From: Ensifer adhaerens
GTDB lineage: Bacteria > Pseudomonadota > Alphaproteobacteria > Rhizobiales > Rhizobiaceae
DNA: 64,000 bases
Reading direction: 5' to 3'
Assembly (NCBI RefSeq): GCF_020035535.1
Contig: NZ_CP083350.1
Span: 1 to 64,000 of the forward strand
Positions 24,951-33,336 of this stretch are shown one piece after another. The notes below the pieces were generated by a model. The model had not been told where the DNA came from. It saw nothing but the letters and a program-made list of their open reading frames with translations, and did not search any database. The first letter of the stretch is position 1. Every line of letters starts with the position of its first letter. The translations under genes were made by a program, and so were the position numbers.

Positions 24951-25868
24951 CTATTCGGCGCCCCAAGCCTCATCTTGCTCGTCCTGTTGTGCATGCATCC
25001 AGTCAGCGATTTCCTGTGCTTTGCTGGAAGCAGTGAAGATGGCGCGCTTGTCGGAATTCATCACGTCGAGCCACGACCGAATGTAGCGGGCATGGTCCGG
25101 CCGCGGCTCGACACTGAGACCCAGATCGGCGCAAATCATAGCACTCAGGAGCTCGACCGTGCATTCCTCCATCGCATAGGCTGCCGTGCCGAAGCGTCCG
25201 GAAAGATCGCGGTCGAGGCGGTGGCTGGCGCCAGATGCGTGACCGCATTCATGGAGCAGCACGGCATAGTAGGCGACCGCATCGCGGAAACACGCGAACC
25301 TTGGGATCTGCACCTGGTCCGTAGCCGGGCGATAATAGGCTTGCGAGCCGCCGTGGCAGATGTCAATGCCCAGAGCCGCGCAGAACCGTTCTGCCCTATC
25401 GATCCGCTTTGCCTCTGGCAACACCGGGATCTCGGGCGGTGTGTAGCCGTCGACCTGGGCGCAGTTAAAAACCGAGTAGCCGCGAGCGAACATGGAGCGG
25501 GCGGGTTCGTCACGATTTCCATCGCAGGCCTGGTCATCGGTTTTGTCGCGATCGTGGGTCTTCCAAAACACGACAAGGTGGCCGTGCTCGCCCTTACGAA
25601 CCTGAGCGCCGAGCGCTTGCCATTGGTGGTAAGTGCCCCAGATCCCGGTGGGATAGCCGGCCGCGTGCGCCGCAGCCCAGAGTGAGAGGATGTTGACGCC
25701 GCGATAAGTCTTGCTTGAGGCGATGTTGACGGGCGTGGTGATGGCCGATCCGTCGTGATGCCAGGGCATCCGGTAGTCACCGGCGCCGGCCTCGATGGCC
25801 GCGATAATCTGGTTGGTGACGCGCTCGTAGATATCGACTTGTGTTTGGCGTCTGCGATCTGTGGTCAT
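24951..25868 (-). CDS. ardC: ArdC-like antirestriction protein
   Basis: 305 residues from the ATG at 25868 with AAGGAGG upstream. The N-terminal ssDNA-binding domain (QVDIYERVTNQIIAAIEAGA, WHHDGSAITTPVNIASSKTY, then RGVNILSLWAAA) is followed by a zincin-like peptidase domain with LLHECGHASGASHRLDRDL as the H-E-x-x-H site. ArdC proteins protect incoming plasmid DNA from restriction and are carried in the leading region of conjugative plasmids. The zinc site appears intact. It fits a transfer-associated block with DUF736, DUF1173 and VapBC. Confidence 0.92.
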   Translation of the reverse strand: MTTDRRRQTQVDIYERVTNQIIAAIEAGAGDYRMPWHHDGSAITTPVNIASSKTYRGVNILSLWAAAHAAGYPTGIWGTYHQWQALGAQVRKGEHGHLVVFWKTHDRDKTDDQACDGNRDEPARSMFARGYSVFNCAQVDGYTPPEIPVLPEAKRIDRAERFCAALGIDICHGGSQAYYRPATDQVQIPRFACFRDAVAYYAVLLHECGHASGASHRLDRDLSGRFGTAAYAMEECTVELLSAMICADLGLSVEPRPDHARYIRSWLDVMNSDKRAIFTASSKAQEIADWMHAQQDEQDEAWGAE

Positions 25869-26042
25869 TGGTGCCTCCTTCAGCTCGCCCTCTCCGTCGA
25901 GGGCGAGGCGGCAGGGGCAGACGCGGGAGGCCGGCCCGTCACACCCTGTTCTCGGTGCTGGTGCGGAACAGGGTTGATGGGCTGGCAGCGTGTGCCACAA
26001 CCGAGCCATGTCTCGACGGGCGGGCTGAAGGAGAGACCGATC

Positions 26043-26339
26043 ATGATCGGCGCCCGAAGAGTCCGGGATCTTGCGCCACTCTCAACCGGCCTCGTCTCGC
26101 GAAGAGCGCTTGAAGAGACACCCTTGGCGACGAGATCAGGCCAGGCCTGTCGGAAGTTCCTCGGTGACGATAGCGTCTACGGCGAGCTCCAACGTCAGCA
26201 CATGGATGTGTTTACAAGCGTTCGGTGGAGCCACATTTTCGATCGCCTTGGCACGGTGCGGGGGCGACGGTGGCTCGGCTTCGAAGGCACTGATGCACTC
26301 TCTAAGGGCTCTCCGGAAGGACCGCCGGTACCGCACTAA
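26043..26339 (+). CDS. Possible small ORF of unknown function
   Basis: 98 residues with a good AAGGAGAGA site before the ATG at 26043. No motif is recognised (begins MIGARRVRDLAPLSTGLVSR). It may be a real short gene or the start of a decayed one. Support is only the ribosome-binding site. Confidence 0.25.
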   Translation: MIGARRVRDLAPLSTGLVSRRALEETPLATRSGQACRKFLGDDSVYGELQRQHMDVFTSVRWSHIFDRLGTVRGRRWLGFEGTDALSKGSPEGPPVPH

Positions 26340-26461
26340 GGCAGCCTCGAGATGTGGCCGCCCCCTTCACCGCACCGTTCGCCATCACCCGGTTGACACC
26401 GACCTCGTCTGCATGACGGCGGCCGGCGCGCGGTTCGTTTTGACGGTAGTCGAGGGGTGCG

Positions 26462-26829
26462 ATGGCCACCCGCAACACCGTGTCGCTCTCCGGCTAGAGC
26501 GCGCTCATCACGCCCATCAGCGCTACTGATGAACCGGTGTTTGCGCCGCTTGTCGCGCACAATGGCATCGCGCATTCATTGGCGTCGGTCGATCGAACAG
26601 GGGCCTTCATCCTCAGCGACTGAGAAACGCCATAGCTCGCGGGGCGATTGGTCAGGCTATCGGCCGACGGTTAGAACATGTGATCTCGGAAACGGGAATG
26701 AACCTGCTTAATGATCCGGCACCATCGGGTATTCAGACGGCGTTCATTGTCGCCAGCGTGGTCGCCAACGGAGAGGCATCGGTGGCAGACAAGGTGTCCG
26801 GCGTTGGAAATCAGCCACCGCAAGGCTGA
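26462..26829 (+). pseudogene. Decayed gene, family unknown
   Basis: A protein-like reading appears in pieces. It starts MATRNTVSLSG, then an in-frame TAG, then SALITPISATDEPVFAPLVA followed by HNGIAHSLASVDRTGAFILS. After another stop and a frame change it continues ARGAIGQAIGRRLEHVISET, then NDPAPSGIQTAFIVASVVAN, ending near 26829. The texture is coding, but at least one frameshift and two stops destroy it. I do not recognise the family. Confidence 0.4.
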
Positions 26830-27100
26830 CGTTGGAGGGACACAGCGCGCTGTTTTTTATACGGGCTCAATCCGGCAGATTGATCTGCTGTATTTTCATT
26901 TAACCTAAGGGCGGGCAAGGCGTAGAGCCCGCGCACCCCTTCAGATGGCGTTCGTCGGAGACGGCAGAATGAGGCGGTAGAACTGGGACGGCGATTAGAT
27001 TTCTGATTTGCTTAAATTGCAATCGAGGGCTACATTGAAAACATAGGTCACACTTTGCCGTTGACCACGGATGTACTGGCATCGGCATGGTGCGATCACG

Positions 27101-27125
27101 AAAGGTCGGGTTTAGCCCGGCCTTT
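27101..27125 (+). terminator. Rho-independent terminator without an obvious gene
   Basis: AAAGGTCGGG-TTTAG-CCCGGCCTTT, with one G-T type pair, followed by a T run to 27127. It has the classical form for the plus strand. The decayed gene ending near 26829 is the only candidate coding partner. Confidence 0.75.
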
Positions 27126-27238
27126 TTTGTGGGATGACGCTTTTCGTGGTCCTGTGCCCGCCGCCAATTTGCTTCGCGGAGCCGTTTCAAAGCAAAACCA
27201 CCGCTCCCCGTCGAGAGGTTGCTTTCGATAAGAATAAA

Positions 27239-27260
27239 CCCGGCGGACATTCCCGCCGGG
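27239..27260 (-). terminator. Terminator of the DUF475 gene
   Basis: CCCGGCGG-ACATTC-CCGCCGGG, an 8-bp stem, followed on the minus strand by TTTATTCTT. It lies 26 bp past the DUF475 stop. Confidence 0.75.
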
Positions 27261-27285
27261 CTCTTTATCACATCAAGAGATCTTA

Positions 27286-28386
27286 TCAGGCTCGCAGTTG
27301 CTCATGCGAATCCCGCGTTTCCACCTCTTCCATTTCGCGTTCCCGCTTGTTGTAGCGGATCGAAGACCAAAGCGAGATGCCGATGAGCGCAGCCCCACCG
27401 AGGCCGGTGATCACTTCCGGTATGTGGATCAGGGTCTGGAAGTACATGACCACCGAGAGGATCAGGATCGCGTAGAATGCGCCGTGCTCCAGATAGCGGT
27501 ATTCGCTGAGCGTCCCCTTTTCGACGAGCATGATCGTCATCGAGCGCACATACATAGCGCCGATACCGAGGCCGATCGCGATGATGAAGAGGTTCTGCGT
27601 CAGCGCGAAGGCGCCGATAACGCCGTCGAACGAGAAGCTGGCATCGAGAACTTCGAGATAGAGGAAGGCACCGAAGCCGCCCTTTGCTGCAGCACTCATG
27701 GTTTCCTGCTGCGCATCGAGCAGGCCACCGACCACCTCGACCACGAGGAAGGTCAGAAGACCGTAGATCGCCGAATAGACGAAGGTGTGCACGTCTGCAG
27801 GCTCAAGCAGCGTCGAGAAGCCAAGGATCAGAGCAAGGACGAATGCGATCTCGACGCCCTTGATGGTCGCAAAACGTGCCATCTTGGTTTCGACCCACTT
27901 GATCCAGTGCACGTCCTTCTCATGGTCGAAGAAGTAGCTGAGACCGACCATCATCAGGAAGGTGCCGCCGAAGGCCGCGATCGGCAGATGCGCGTCGTTC
28001 ATGATGCGCGCATATTCCTCGGGCTTGCTTGCCGCCAGAACGATCGCTTCAATCGGTCCGATCTTCGCTGCGATAACGACGATCAGGAGCGGGAAGACGA
28101 TACGCATGCCGAAGACGGCGATGAGGATGCCCCAGGTCAGGAAGCGATGCTGCCACTCGGGCGTCATGTCCTTGAGCTTGTTGGCATTGACGATGGCATT
28201 ATCGAAGGACAGGGAGATTTCGAGCACCGCAAGCACGGTGCAGATGAAGAAGACGGAGGCCATGCCACCGATGGTTCCGGTCGATTGCCAGCCGAGCCAA
28301 GCGCCGAGCACAAGGCCCACCGCTGTGACAATGAAGGCCCAGGTGAAATAGCCGAGCGCGCTCGAATGCGATTGAGGCTGGTTCAT
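27286..28386 (-). CDS. DUF475 integral membrane protein (TerC superfamily)
   Basis: 366 residues with about eight or nine membrane segments. The N-terminus has YFTWAFIVTAVGLVLGAWLG, then VLAVLEISLSFDNAIVNANK. The E-x-x-L-S-x-D-N-A motif is the TerC-superfamily signature and recurs in the second half as LEVLDASFSFDGVIGA. Such paired acidic motifs suggest ion (possibly manganese or other metal) transport. The C-terminal tail is charged and cytosolic. GAAGGAGG precedes the ATG. A long structured leader (28387-28625) stands upstream, and TerC-like genes are often under metal-sensing RNA control. Confidence 0.88.
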   Translation of the reverse strand: MNQPQSHSSALGYFTWAFIVTAVGLVLGAWLGWQSTGTIGGMASVFFICTVLAVLEISLSFDNAIVNANKLKDMTPEWQHRFLTWGILIAVFGMRIVFPLLIVVIAAKIGPIEAIVLAASKPEEYARIMNDAHLPIAAFGGTFLMMVGLSYFFDHEKDVHWIKWVETKMARFATIKGVEIAFVLALILGFSTLLEPADVHTFVYSAIYGLLTFLVVEVVGGLLDAQQETMSAAAKGGFGAFLYLEVLDASFSFDGVIGAFALTQNLFIIAIGLGIGAMYVRSMTIMLVEKGTLSEYRYLEHGAFYAILILSVVMYFQTLIHIPEVITGLGGAALIGISLWSSIRYNKREREMEEVETRDSHEQLRA

Positions 28387-28898
28387 CGACGGACCTCCTT
28401 CGCGCGGACGACGCCGGATTCAGTGAAAAGATGGGGTTTCAAAACAGAAATGCGCACGACCGAAGGGGCACATGCGTGAGGCATGAGATCAGTTTTCATG
28501 AGAGCTAATCCGCCGGCTAATTTGCTGGCGGTACCGACATCACGAGAGCGCCGTAAAAACTCTCGCCAGAGGGGCCCGGCACCAGTGTTCATCCCGCGGT
28601 CCGATGTCTGGAGACGGGAGCACTTTTCTAATTAGCAGCGTCCGGTGGAAGGTCAAGGGGGCACCGGCGCCCGGGCGCCCTTCTCCCATTTGGAGAAGCC
28701 GGCTGCAGCGGCGCCGTGCCCCCTCCGTCGGCCGGAGGCAGGGAATTGGAGCAAACCAAACGAGCCCGGCTGCGGCTCTATGCATCTGTTGAACAGATAC
28801 TCCGATTCATTCGCAAAACTTATGGTTCCATATGCAGACAGCAATGGATCGACTGGGCGGAATGTGGCATGGCGTGCGCAACTTTCTGAAGGCCGGAT
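28387..28898. other. 512-bp region between divergent DUF475 and EamA genes
   Basis: It carries the DUF475 leader. On the minus strand there is a stem near 28510-28531 (CCGCCAGC / GCCGGCGG with one mismatch) and a 6-bp CGAGAG/CTCTCG repeat at 28543-28565. A 14-bp perfect palindrome GGCGCCCGGGCGCC is at 28666-28679. No gene is seen. Confidence 0.5.
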
Positions 28899-29807
28899 AT
28901 GACTGCTATCACCACCCCCCTTACCGTCCCGAACGCCGCCCGAACAGGCGTCCTCATCATGCTGCTCGGCATGTTGATGTTTTCGCTGAACGACGTGATG
29001 GGTAAATGGCTGGTCGCGACCTATTCCGTCAGCCAGTTGATGGTGATCCGCAGCATCGCGGCGCTCCTGTTCCTCTCGCCCTTCATTCTGAGGCGCGGCC
29101 TGCGCTCGATGTTTCAGGTCGAGCGGCCTGGCCTCCAGGCGCTCCGCTCGCTGCTCTTTGCGATCGATGCCTCCGCTTTCTACTTCGCCGTCGCCTACAT
29201 GCCGCTTGCCGATACCATGACCTACTGGCTAGCCGCGCCGATCTATGTGGCGGCAGCCTCGCCGTTTCTGCTCGGCGAGAAGGTCGGCTGGCGGCGCTGG
29301 ACGGCGATCCTCATCGGCTTTGCCGGCGTGTTGATCGCGCTCGAACCCTCCAAGGAAAGCTTCAGCCTGCCGGCACTGATCGCGCTTGCGGGCAGCGCCG
29401 CCTTCGCCTTCGCACTGATGCTCGGTCGTACCCTGCGTTCGACACCGGACACGACGCTGGTTTTCTGGCAGATCGTCGGCGCACTGATCTTCTCGCTCGT
29501 CGGCGTTGCGGCCAACCCTTCCGGCTGGGCACCGGTCGACGGCGAGGCCTTGATGCAACTCGGCATGCTCGGCATCGTCGCGATGCTGGCGCACATCTTG
29601 GTCAACCGCTCCCTCAAGCTTGCCGACGCGGCCACCGTCGTACCCTTGCAATACACGCTGCTTTTCTGGGCCGTTTTCTTCGGTTGGTTCTTCTTCGGCG
29701 ACACACCCCGCCCAACGGTGCTGGTTGGCGCCGCCTTGATTGTCGCCTCGGGCCTCTTCATCTTCTTCCGCGAACAGCAATTGAAGAAGCGGCAGGCCAA
29801 GGCCTGA
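28899..29807 (+). CDS. DMT-superfamily (EamA) transporter
   Basis: 302 residues with ten hydrophobic segments in two EamA repeats. The first begins GVLIMLLGMLMFSLNDVMGK and the second follows ALIALAGSAAFAFALMLGRT. The end LLFWAVFFGWFFFGDTPRPT, then a basic tail, is typical of RhaT/YddG-type exporters. The substrate is unknown; amino acids or small metabolites are common. The next gene, a glyoxalase I-like enzyme, begins 77 nt later and may be cotranscribed. Confidence 0.88.
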   Translation: MTAITTPLTVPNAARTGVLIMLLGMLMFSLNDVMGKWLVATYSVSQLMVIRSIAALLFLSPFILRRGLRSMFQVERPGLQALRSLLFAIDASAFYFAVAYMPLADTMTYWLAAPIYVAAASPFLLGEKVGWRRWTAILIGFAGVLIALEPSKESFSLPALIALAGSAAFAFALMLGRTLRSTPDTTLVFWQIVGALIFSLVGVAANPSGWAPVDGEALMQLGMLGIVAMLAHILVNRSLKLADAATVVPLQYTLLFWAVFFGWFFFGDTPRPTVLVGAALIVASGLFIFFREQQLKKRQAKA

Positions 29808-29884
29808 GATTGGTCCATCCAAGGGGTTTCGTTGGGCATCGCTCTCTGCTACTCCGCCTGCATTCAACGCTGAAGGAGACACAG

Positions 29885-30280
29885 ATGGCCAAGGCGATCC
29901 ATTCGATGATCCGCGTCCTCGACGAAACGAAGTCGGTCGACTTCTATCGCCTGGCCCTCGGGCTCAAGGTCGCCGAAAGGCTCGATTTTGAGACCTTTAC
30001 GCTGGTCTATCTCAGCAATGAGGCGAGCGAGTTCGAGCTCGAGCTGACGATCAACAAGGATCGGAGCGAGCCCTATGCGCTCGGTGACGGCTATGGTCAT
30101 CTGGCGCTTTCGGTCGACGATCTCGACGCCGAGCATCAGCGCGTGGCAGATGCGGGCCTCGCCCCCGGCAAGATCGTTGCCTTCAATCGCGATGGCGCCC
30201 TGCTTGCCCGCTTCTTCTTCCTGGTCGATCCCGACGGCTACAAGATCGAAGTCCTTCAGCGTCACGGTCGCTACAAGTGA
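29885..30280 (+). CDS. Glyoxalase I-like VOC family protein
   Basis: 131 residues from the ATG at 29885 with GAAGGAGA upstream. Two VOC modules give the metal ligands seen in E. coli GloA: His in KAIHSMIRVLD, Glu in FELELTIN, His in GYGHLALSVDD and Glu in DGYKIEVLQRH. The sequence and length match lactoylglutathione lyase, which isomerises the methylglyoxal-glutathione adduct. The region around FNRDGALLARFFFLVDPDG is close to the family. A role in detoxification is likely. Confidence 0.87.
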   Translation: MAKAIHSMIRVLDETKSVDFYRLALGLKVAERLDFETFTLVYLSNEASEFELELTINKDRSEPYALGDGYGHLALSVDDLDAEHQRVADAGLAPGKIVAFNRDGALLARFFFLVDPDGYKIEVLQRHGRYK

Positions 30281-30407
30281 CATCCGACTGACGCCGACAA
30301 TCAACCAAAACAATACCGGTTATCGCGCCTATCTATTTCGCTTATAGGCCAGAGCGACATAGTCTTCTCCGGAAGCATCAAGAATGATGCAAACAAGGGG
30401 AACGCGA

Positions 30408-31187
30408 ATGAAGAAGCAGATTGCAGCAGCCATGCTAGCCATCATGGCAGCAACCGCCTCATCGGCTCAGGCAGCGGAAAAAATCAAGATCGGCACGGAG
30501 GGTGCCTATCCTCCCTTCAACTTCATCGATCCCGCCGGCAAGATCGGCGGCTTCGATGTAGATATCGGCCTCGCGCTCTGCGAGCGCATGAAGGTCGAGT
30601 GCGAGGTGGTTGCCCAGGACTGGGACGGCATCATTCCCGGTTTGCTTGCCAAGAAATATGACCTGATCATCGCCTCGATGTTCATCACCGAGGAACGCAA
30701 GAAGCAGGTCGCCTTCACCAATCCCTATTACCTCGCTGCCATGACGCATGCGGCGCCAAAGGGCTCCGGCATCACCGAATTCACCAATGAGGCCCTCAAG
30801 GGCAAGGTGATAGGGGCGCAATCCGGAACCACCCAGGCCGAATACATCACCGCCACCTACCCCGATGCGGAGATCAAGCTCTATCCGACCCAGGACGAGG
30901 CCAATCTCGATATGGTCAACGGCCGGCTTGATCTGCAGGTTGGCGACATGCTGCCGCTGCTCGACTGGGTGACGAAGAACGATGATGGCAAGAATTGCTG
31001 CGAACTCATCGGCGAGCCGATTACCGACAAGAAGTTTGTCGGCGAAGGTGTCGGTATCGCCGTCCGCCAGGACGACAACGACTTCCGCGAGAAACTCAAC
31101 AAGGCGCTCGACGAAATCCGTGCCGATGGCACCTACAAGAAGATCAACGACAAGTATTTCTCGATCGACGTCTACACGATGAAGTGA
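30408..31187 (+). CDS. Periplasmic amino-acid binding protein (Lys/Arg/Orn type)
   Basis: 259 residues from the ATG at 30408 (AAGGGG upstream). A cleaved Sec signal peptide is clear: MKKQIAAAMLAIMAATASSA, then QAAEK. The family 3 solute-binding domain begins IKIGTEGAYPPFNFIDPAGK and has FDVDIGLALCERMK and FVGEGVGIAVRQDD. Two cysteines (CERMKVEC) are spaced as in the lysine/arginine/ornithine and octopine/nopaline binding proteins. No permease or ATPase gene is beside it, so it must share a transporter encoded elsewhere. A hairpin terminator follows. Confidence 0.9.
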   Translation: MKKQIAAAMLAIMAATASSAQAAEKIKIGTEGAYPPFNFIDPAGKIGGFDVDIGLALCERMKVECEVVAQDWDGIIPGLLAKKYDLIIASMFITEERKKQVAFTNPYYLAAMTHAAPKGSGITEFTNEALKGKVIGAQSGTTQAEYITATYPDAEIKLYPTQDEANLDMVNGRLDLQVGDMLPLLDWVTKNDDGKNCCELIGEPITDKKFVGEGVGIAVRQDDNDFREKLNKALDEIRADGTYKKINDKYFSIDVYTMK

Positions 31188-31213
31188 GGCGCTCAGCACT
31201 CCTTAAGAGGTCC

Positions 31214-31238
31214 GGCCGCGCCCGTCATGGGCGCGGTC
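31214..31238 (+). terminator. Hairpin after the binding-protein gene
   Basis: GGCCGCGCCC-GTCAT-GGGCGCGGTC, about 9 bp paired, 26 bp after the stop. A T-rich stretch follows 20 bp later. It is also placed to end the convergent fragment at 31247. Confidence 0.6.
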
Positions 31239-31246
31239 GGCCATTC

Positions 31247-31480
31247 TCAATCGTTTCTTGCTGCGCGCTCCGCGCGACGAAGGCCTCCGAATTCGGGATC
31301 GTTGATGAGCGACGCCAAGGCCCAATAGCCTTCGAGCCATTCGGCCTCGCCCTCCCAGCCGCCATCGACGAGCCGTCTAAGATTTTCGAGCGAGCGCTGG
31401 CGTTCACCGACCAGAGCCCAGGCACCAGTTGCCTGGAACCGATACCAGGCGATGTGCTCGCTCACCGCTCCAGATGAACA
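31247..31480 (-). pseudogene. C-terminal remnant of a TPR-type protein
   Basis: The reading AWYRFQATGAWALVGERQRS, then LENLRRLVDGGWEGEAEWLE and ALASLINDPEFGGLRRAE, matches the last TPR unit of adenylate-cyclase/winged-helix TPR proteins, which end in a similar L-x-D-P-x-F pattern. Everything upstream of about 31480 is missing. A frame stays open to an ATG at 31531, but that part looks unrelated. Probably a leftover from a deletion. Confidence 0.45.
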
Positions 31481-31632
31481 CCCAACTCCTGGCTCCAAGC
31501 GCCCCGGCCGGTCATGCCAACGCGCTGGCATACCTGATCCGAGGTTGGCGGAAAGGAGGACAGGCGCTAAACCTCCTTCGTGAAGATTTGAGATGGCTTC
31601 GATCAGGAAACAACGGGCATCAGGGGGCCGGC

Positions 31633-32350
31633 ATGTTCGATCTCAGCGGAAAGACGGCGCTGGTCACAGGCGGAGGCCGCGGGCTTGGCCTTGAAATGGC
31701 GAAGGCCCTGGCGACAGCCGGCGCTGCGGTGGCGATCAATGGCCGCAACCGCGAGGCGCTTGAGGCTGTGCGTCGGCAGTTCGCCGAAGATGGCATCGTG
31801 CTGGAAATCGCACCGGGCGATGTGGCGACGGATGCCGCACAGATTGTCGATGCGGCAGCAGCGGGTACCGGGCAGCTCGATATCCTGATCCATGCGGTCG
31901 GCGAGCGCGACCGGCGTGGCACCGATGCCATGGATACTGCCTCCTTTGCGGCGCTGGTCAACGCGGATCTGACGGCGGCCTATGGGATGGCGAAGACCGC
32001 GCTTCCCTACCTGCGCCGCTCGGCTTCCGGGCGGCTGATCTTCGTCACCTCCATTGCCGCCTTTGCTGCACGAGCAGGCGACCCGGCCTACACGGCCGCA
32101 AAAGGTGGCCTCGACGCACTCACCCGCTCGCTTGCGGTCGAGCTCGGTTCCGACACGCTGACGGTCAACGCGATCGCGCCCGGCTGCCGATCCGACGCTC
32201 CAGGCTTTCGTCGACGTTCGCATTCCCCTGAAGCGCTGGGGCCGACCGGAAGAGATCGCGCCGGCGGCGGTTTTCCTGGCTTCGCCCGCTGCAAGCTTCG
32301 TCAACGGCATTACACTGACAGTTGATGGCGGCATGACGGTGCAGATGTAA
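31633..32350 (+). pseudogene. Short-chain dehydrogenase/reductase with internal deletion and frameshift
   Basis: From the ATG at 31633 the frame reads a classical SDR: KTALVTGGGRGLGLEMAKAL (cofactor site), VTSIAAFAARAGDPAYTAAK (catalytic Ser, Tyr and Lys), TVNAIAPG. Just after APG the frame is lost, and it resumes one step over as [20 protein letters not shown], then [20 protein letters not shown], ending GGMTVQM at 32350. Relatives have about a dozen more residues at the join. A deletion of roughly 30-40 bp not divisible by three explains both effects. The product would lack its substrate loop and is likely inactive. Confidence 0.82.
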
Positions 32351-32372
32351 CCGCCACGGATCTCGAACAGCG

Positions 32373-33230
32373 TCACAGTCTCTCGTTCGGCAATTCTTCG
32401 GCGAGAAGCGCCGCGAGACTGGAGGCCGCCTTTCCCGCTTTCCGCTTGAGCCGCAGGCTGAACTCAGCGTTCGGCAACGCCGGCAGAGAGAGAGCCTGGG
32501 GCGCGACCGCGACCCCCTCGCCTACAAATCGCGCAGTCCGCGCCGTGATCGCGATGCCGCTGCGGACTGCCGCACGCAATCCGGAAAGGCTCGGACTGGT
32601 CGCCGCGATGCGATAGGCGATACCCGCCTGATCGAGCGCACGGGTGGCCGCCGAGCGAAACCCGCATGGCGGGTCCAGTACCGCGACCGGCAACTCGCTA
32701 CTGGGGGGAACCGGATCGGTGGATGCGGACAACCACAACATCGGCTCGGTCAGCACCGCAATCTCGTCCGGTTGCACACCCTCGCGCATGACGATCAGGA
32801 CATCGATCGCCCCTTGATCGTAATTGGTCGTCAGTTCCCGCGAACGACCGACCCGGAGATCGAGCCGCACGCGCGGATGGGTTCGGGCAAAGACGCGCAG
32901 GAGATCAGGCAAATTGCTGTCGGCGAAGTCCTGGGTGCAGCCAAGAGCCAGACGTCCATCGGCCTTTGCACCCTTGAGGCTCAGCCACGCATCGCGATGG
33001 ACTTCGAGGATCCGTTGGGCGTGAACGAGCAGTTCCTCTCCGGCCGGCGTGAGGACACGCCCTCTTCCCGATTGAGCCAGAAGCGGCTCTCCCACCATTG
33101 CCTCCAATCGCTGCATCTGCGCGGTAACCGCGGAAGCGGTGCGGCCTACCGCGGCAGCCGCGTGAGCGAGCGAGCCGCCTTCGGCAAAGGCGAGGAACGT
33201 TCGGAGCAGGTCAGGATCGAAGGCTTGCAT
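32373..33230 (-). CDS. LysR-family transcriptional regulator
   Basis: 285 residues. The N-terminal winged helix (DLLRTFLAFAEGGSLAHAAA, AVGRTASAVTAQMQRLE, GRVLTPAGEELLVHAQRIL) is standard. The effector domain has LALGCTQDFADSNLPDLLRV and a GIAITARTAR segment. It is divergent from the tautomerase gene, with a 106-bp intergenic region holding AT-rich inverted repeats, the normal layout for LysR proteins that control themselves and the neighbour. The effector is unknown. Confidence 0.92.
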   Translation of the reverse strand: MQAFDPDLLRTFLAFAEGGSLAHAAAAVGRTASAVTAQMQRLEAMVGEPLLAQSGRGRVLTPAGEELLVHAQRILEVHRDAWLSLKGAKADGRLALGCTQDFADSNLPDLLRVFARTHPRVRLDLRVGRSRELTTNYDQGAIDVLIVMREGVQPDEIAVLTEPMLWLSASTDPVPPSSELPVAVLDPPCGFRSAATRALDQAGIAYRIAATSPSLSGLRAAVRSGIAITARTARFVGEGVAVAPQALSLPALPNAEFSLRLKRKAGKAASSLAALLAEELPNERL

Positions 33231-33237
33231 AGCTTCA

Positions 33238-33275
33238 ATATAATCGAATTATAAATACCAAACAATTCGATTTTT
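33238..33275. promoter_or_regulatory. AT-rich inverted repeats between LysR and tautomerase genes
   Basis: ATAATCGAATTAT is a perfect 5+3+5 palindrome starting at 33240. CGAATT followed by AATTCG, 13 bp apart, forms a second repeat pair. Their position fits a LysR operator and the -35/-10 region of both genes. Confidence 0.5.
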
Positions 33276-33336
33276 CTTTACTGAGAGCGATGGCAGATTG
33301 AGCTCAACAGCGCATAATCCTCAAAAGGAGCCTTCA

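Larger units (their letters stand above)
26830..27285. other. Intergenic region with two terminators
   Basis: No protein gene is evident. It holds a plus-strand terminator at 27101-27125 with no coding gene before it, and the DUF475 terminator at 27239-27260. A small RNA is possible in 26900-27100. Confidence 0.4.

Noticed and set aside
27298..28479. 393-residue plus-strand frame opposite the DUF475 gene
   Set aside because: Extremely rich in Asp, Glu, His and Arg, with no globular pattern; it is the mirror of a membrane protein gene.
30459..31199. Minus-strand frame opposite the amino-acid binding protein
   Set aside because: The plus strand has a signal peptide and all family motifs; the minus frame is only its shadow.
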